Origin: Muribaculaceae bacterium
GTDB taxonomy: Bacteria; Bacteroidota; Bacteroidia; Bacteroidales; Muribaculaceae
NCBI GenBank assembly: GCA_017557665.1
Contig: JAFYYI010000044.1
Coordinates: 1-10,369 of the forward strand
DNA: 10,369 nt
Direction of reading: 5' to 3'
Shown: positions 5,856 to 10,369 of the stretch, piece by piece
Layout: each line of letters opens with the position of its first letter
How positions within the stretch are numbered: position 1 is the stretch's first letter
Made by a program: the position numbers and the translations under genes
The notes under the pieces: model-generated
What the model was told of the DNA's origin: nothing
Databases searched by the model: none
Seen by the model: the letters and a program-made list of their open reading frames with translations, nothing else

Positions 5856-7106
5856 ATGGATTCACAAGAAGGAATCAATGTCAGTGTTAACTCAGAGATC
5901 GGAAAACTCCAGCATGTCCTGATTCACATGCCCGGTCCCGAGTTGGAAAAAGTGACCCCCGAAAACGCCCACACCTTCCTCTTTAGCGACATTTTGAATA
6001 TGCAAGTCGCGCAAAAGGAATACGGATATTTCAAAAGAGTATTACAAAAAGTGACGCAGGTGCATGAGGTCGCCGACCTGCTCACCGACATCTTGCATGA
6101 TGAGAATGTCAAGAACAGCCTTGTCGAACGCATCTGCAAGGTAGAGGACAAAGGCTTCTTGGCCGCCTACCTCAAGGCGTTGCCAGCAGAGGACCTCTCG
6201 CGTCAGTTGATTGAAGGTGTCCGTCTCGAAGATGTCACATTCATCAACAAAGACCCGTATGCCCTGCTGCCCATTCCCAACCTCTTCTTCATGCGTGACG
6301 CTTCGTTCACGATGTTCGACAACATCATGATCAGCAATATGGCCACCACGGTGCGTGCACGCGAGTGCATCATCCTCAATAGTATCTACAACCTGCATCC
6401 CTTGTTTGATACCAAGGTGATTAACCCAGCACTTAACTATGACACCCATGGCGAAGGAACAGTGGAAGGCGGCGATGTGCAGATTATCCGCGACGATGTG
6501 GTGATTTGCGGTCTGGGCTCACGCACCAACATGCATGGTGTGGAAGCTTTGGTGGAGCATCTGAAGACCAAGCCCGGCGTAAAACATTTGATTTTCCAGG
6601 AATTGCCCTTGGAACCCGAGTCGTTCATCCATCTCGACATGGTGTTCACCATGCTCGATGTCGACAAGTGCATGATCTACGAGCCCGTCATCATGAACAG
6701 CGCCTACAAGACCTTCCACATCACCGTCGATGGACAAAAAGCCGTCGGCAAGGAAGTGCCTGACCTGCTGGCCGGACTGAAAGAGCTCGGCATCGACTTG
6801 GAGCCTGTGTATTGTGGCAATAGAAACAATGACTGGGCGGCCCGTGAGCAATGGCACAGCGGCTGCAACTTCTTCTGCTTCGAGCCTGGCAAATTCATCG
6901 GCTACGGCCGCAACCAACACACCTTGGAAGCCTTGAACAAGGCAGGGTTCAACATCCTCACCGCATCGGATGTGGCCAACAACAAGGTGGATGTGAACAA
7001 AGTCAGGAAATGCATCGTTGCCTTCGAGGGCAACGAACTTTCGCGTGGCGGCGGTGGCGCCCGATGCATGACGATGCCGGTGCAGCGTATGCCTGTAGAA
7101 TGGTAA
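5856..7106 (+). CDS. arcA: Arginine deiminase
   Basis: A 416-residue cytoplasmic guanidino-hydrolase that converts L-arginine to citrulline and ammonia. The length is normal for the family. Catalytic residues of the pentein fold are in place: Asp148 in FMRDAS (usually FTRDP), Glu204 in EGGDV, His259 and Asp261 in HLDMVFTMLD, and the nucleophile Cys404 in GGGGARCMTMP. The GLGSRTNMHG segment (219-228) is also family-typical. The N-terminal part (LQHVLIHMPGPELEKVTPEN, then LFSDI, VAQKEY) matches arginine deiminase and not agmatine deiminase or peptidylarginine deiminase. No ornithine carbamoyltransferase, carbamate kinase or arginine/ornithine antiporter lies in the window, so the ATP-yielding pathway would need genes elsewhere, or the enzyme serves nitrogen supply or acid tolerance. 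It has its own promoter and is followed by a strong terminator. Confidence 0.94.
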   Translation: MDSQEGINVSVNSEIGKLQHVLIHMPGPELEKVTPENAHTFLFSDILNMQVAQKEYGYFKRVLQKVTQVHEVADLLTDILHDENVKNSLVERICKVEDKGFLAAYLKALPAEDLSRQLIEGVRLEDVTFINKDPYALLPIPNLFFMRDASFTMFDNIMISNMATTVRARECIILNSIYNLHPLFDTKVINPALNYDTHGEGTVEGGDVQIIRDDVVICGLGSRTNMHGVEALVEHLKTKPGVKHLIFQELPLEPESFIHLDMVFTMLDVDKCMIYEPVIMNSAYKTFHITVDGQKAVGKEVPDLLAGLKELGIDLEPVYCGNRNNDWAAREQWHSGCNFFCFEPGKFIGYGRNQHTLEALNKAGFNILTASDVANNKVDVNKVRKCIVAFEGNELSRGGGGARCMTMPVQRMPVEW

Positions 7107-7119
7107 GAGTAATAATTAG

Positions 7120-10369
<3,250 letters not shown>

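Overview
The window reads as a chromosomal segment of a Bacteroidales bacterium, probably a gut or rumen type (an inference). Five intergenic regions carry good matches to the Bacteroidetes -7 promoter box TAnnTTTG. Most starts lack a strong Shine-Dalgarno sequence. The protein families also fit: a PGM2-like phospho-sugar mutase, an AtoE-type transporter, an SH3-domain lipoprotein and a LacZ-type GH2 enzyme with C-terminal accessory modules. Base composition is moderately GC-rich, but intergenic regions and the 5' half of the GH2 gene are visibly more AT-rich. I see no phage, insertion-sequence transposase, CRISPR array or defence gene.

Layout. 1-1583 (+): a phospho-sugar mutase with its N-terminus beyond the window edge. 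1595-1668: an imperfect palindromic repeat. 1726-1860: a tRNA with anticodon CAT, its own promoter and a terminator. 1949-2503 (+): a small lipoprotein with a bacterial SH3 domain. It converges on an AtoE-family short-chain fatty acid transporter (2500-3849, -), and the two stop codons overlap. Just upstream of the transporter on the same strand is truA (3886-4776, -). Its 3' end is extended by a 135-bp palindromic element read in frame, followed by AT-rich heptad repeats. A 156-bp divergent region with a heptad hairpin separates truA from aat (4933-5715, +). Then come arginine deiminase (5856-7106, +), a perfect 18-bp hairpin acting as a shared terminator, and a GH2 beta-galactosidase-like gene (7154 to the window end, -) cut at its N-terminus.

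The genes do not form one pathway. They are housekeeping functions (sugar phosphate interconversion, tRNA pseudouridylation, N-end rule tagging) and catabolic or transport functions (arginine, short-chain fatty acids, glycans), arranged as short or single-gene transcription units. The most unusual structure is the 3' end of truA. There a MITE-like inverted-repeat element of exactly 45 codons appears to have been captured as a protein tail, so that TruA gains about 51 residues past the usual family end. The other notable signals are three different families of small palindromic or heptad repeats between genes, and promoter boxes so close to the start codons that the predicted leaders are only about 10-20 nt.
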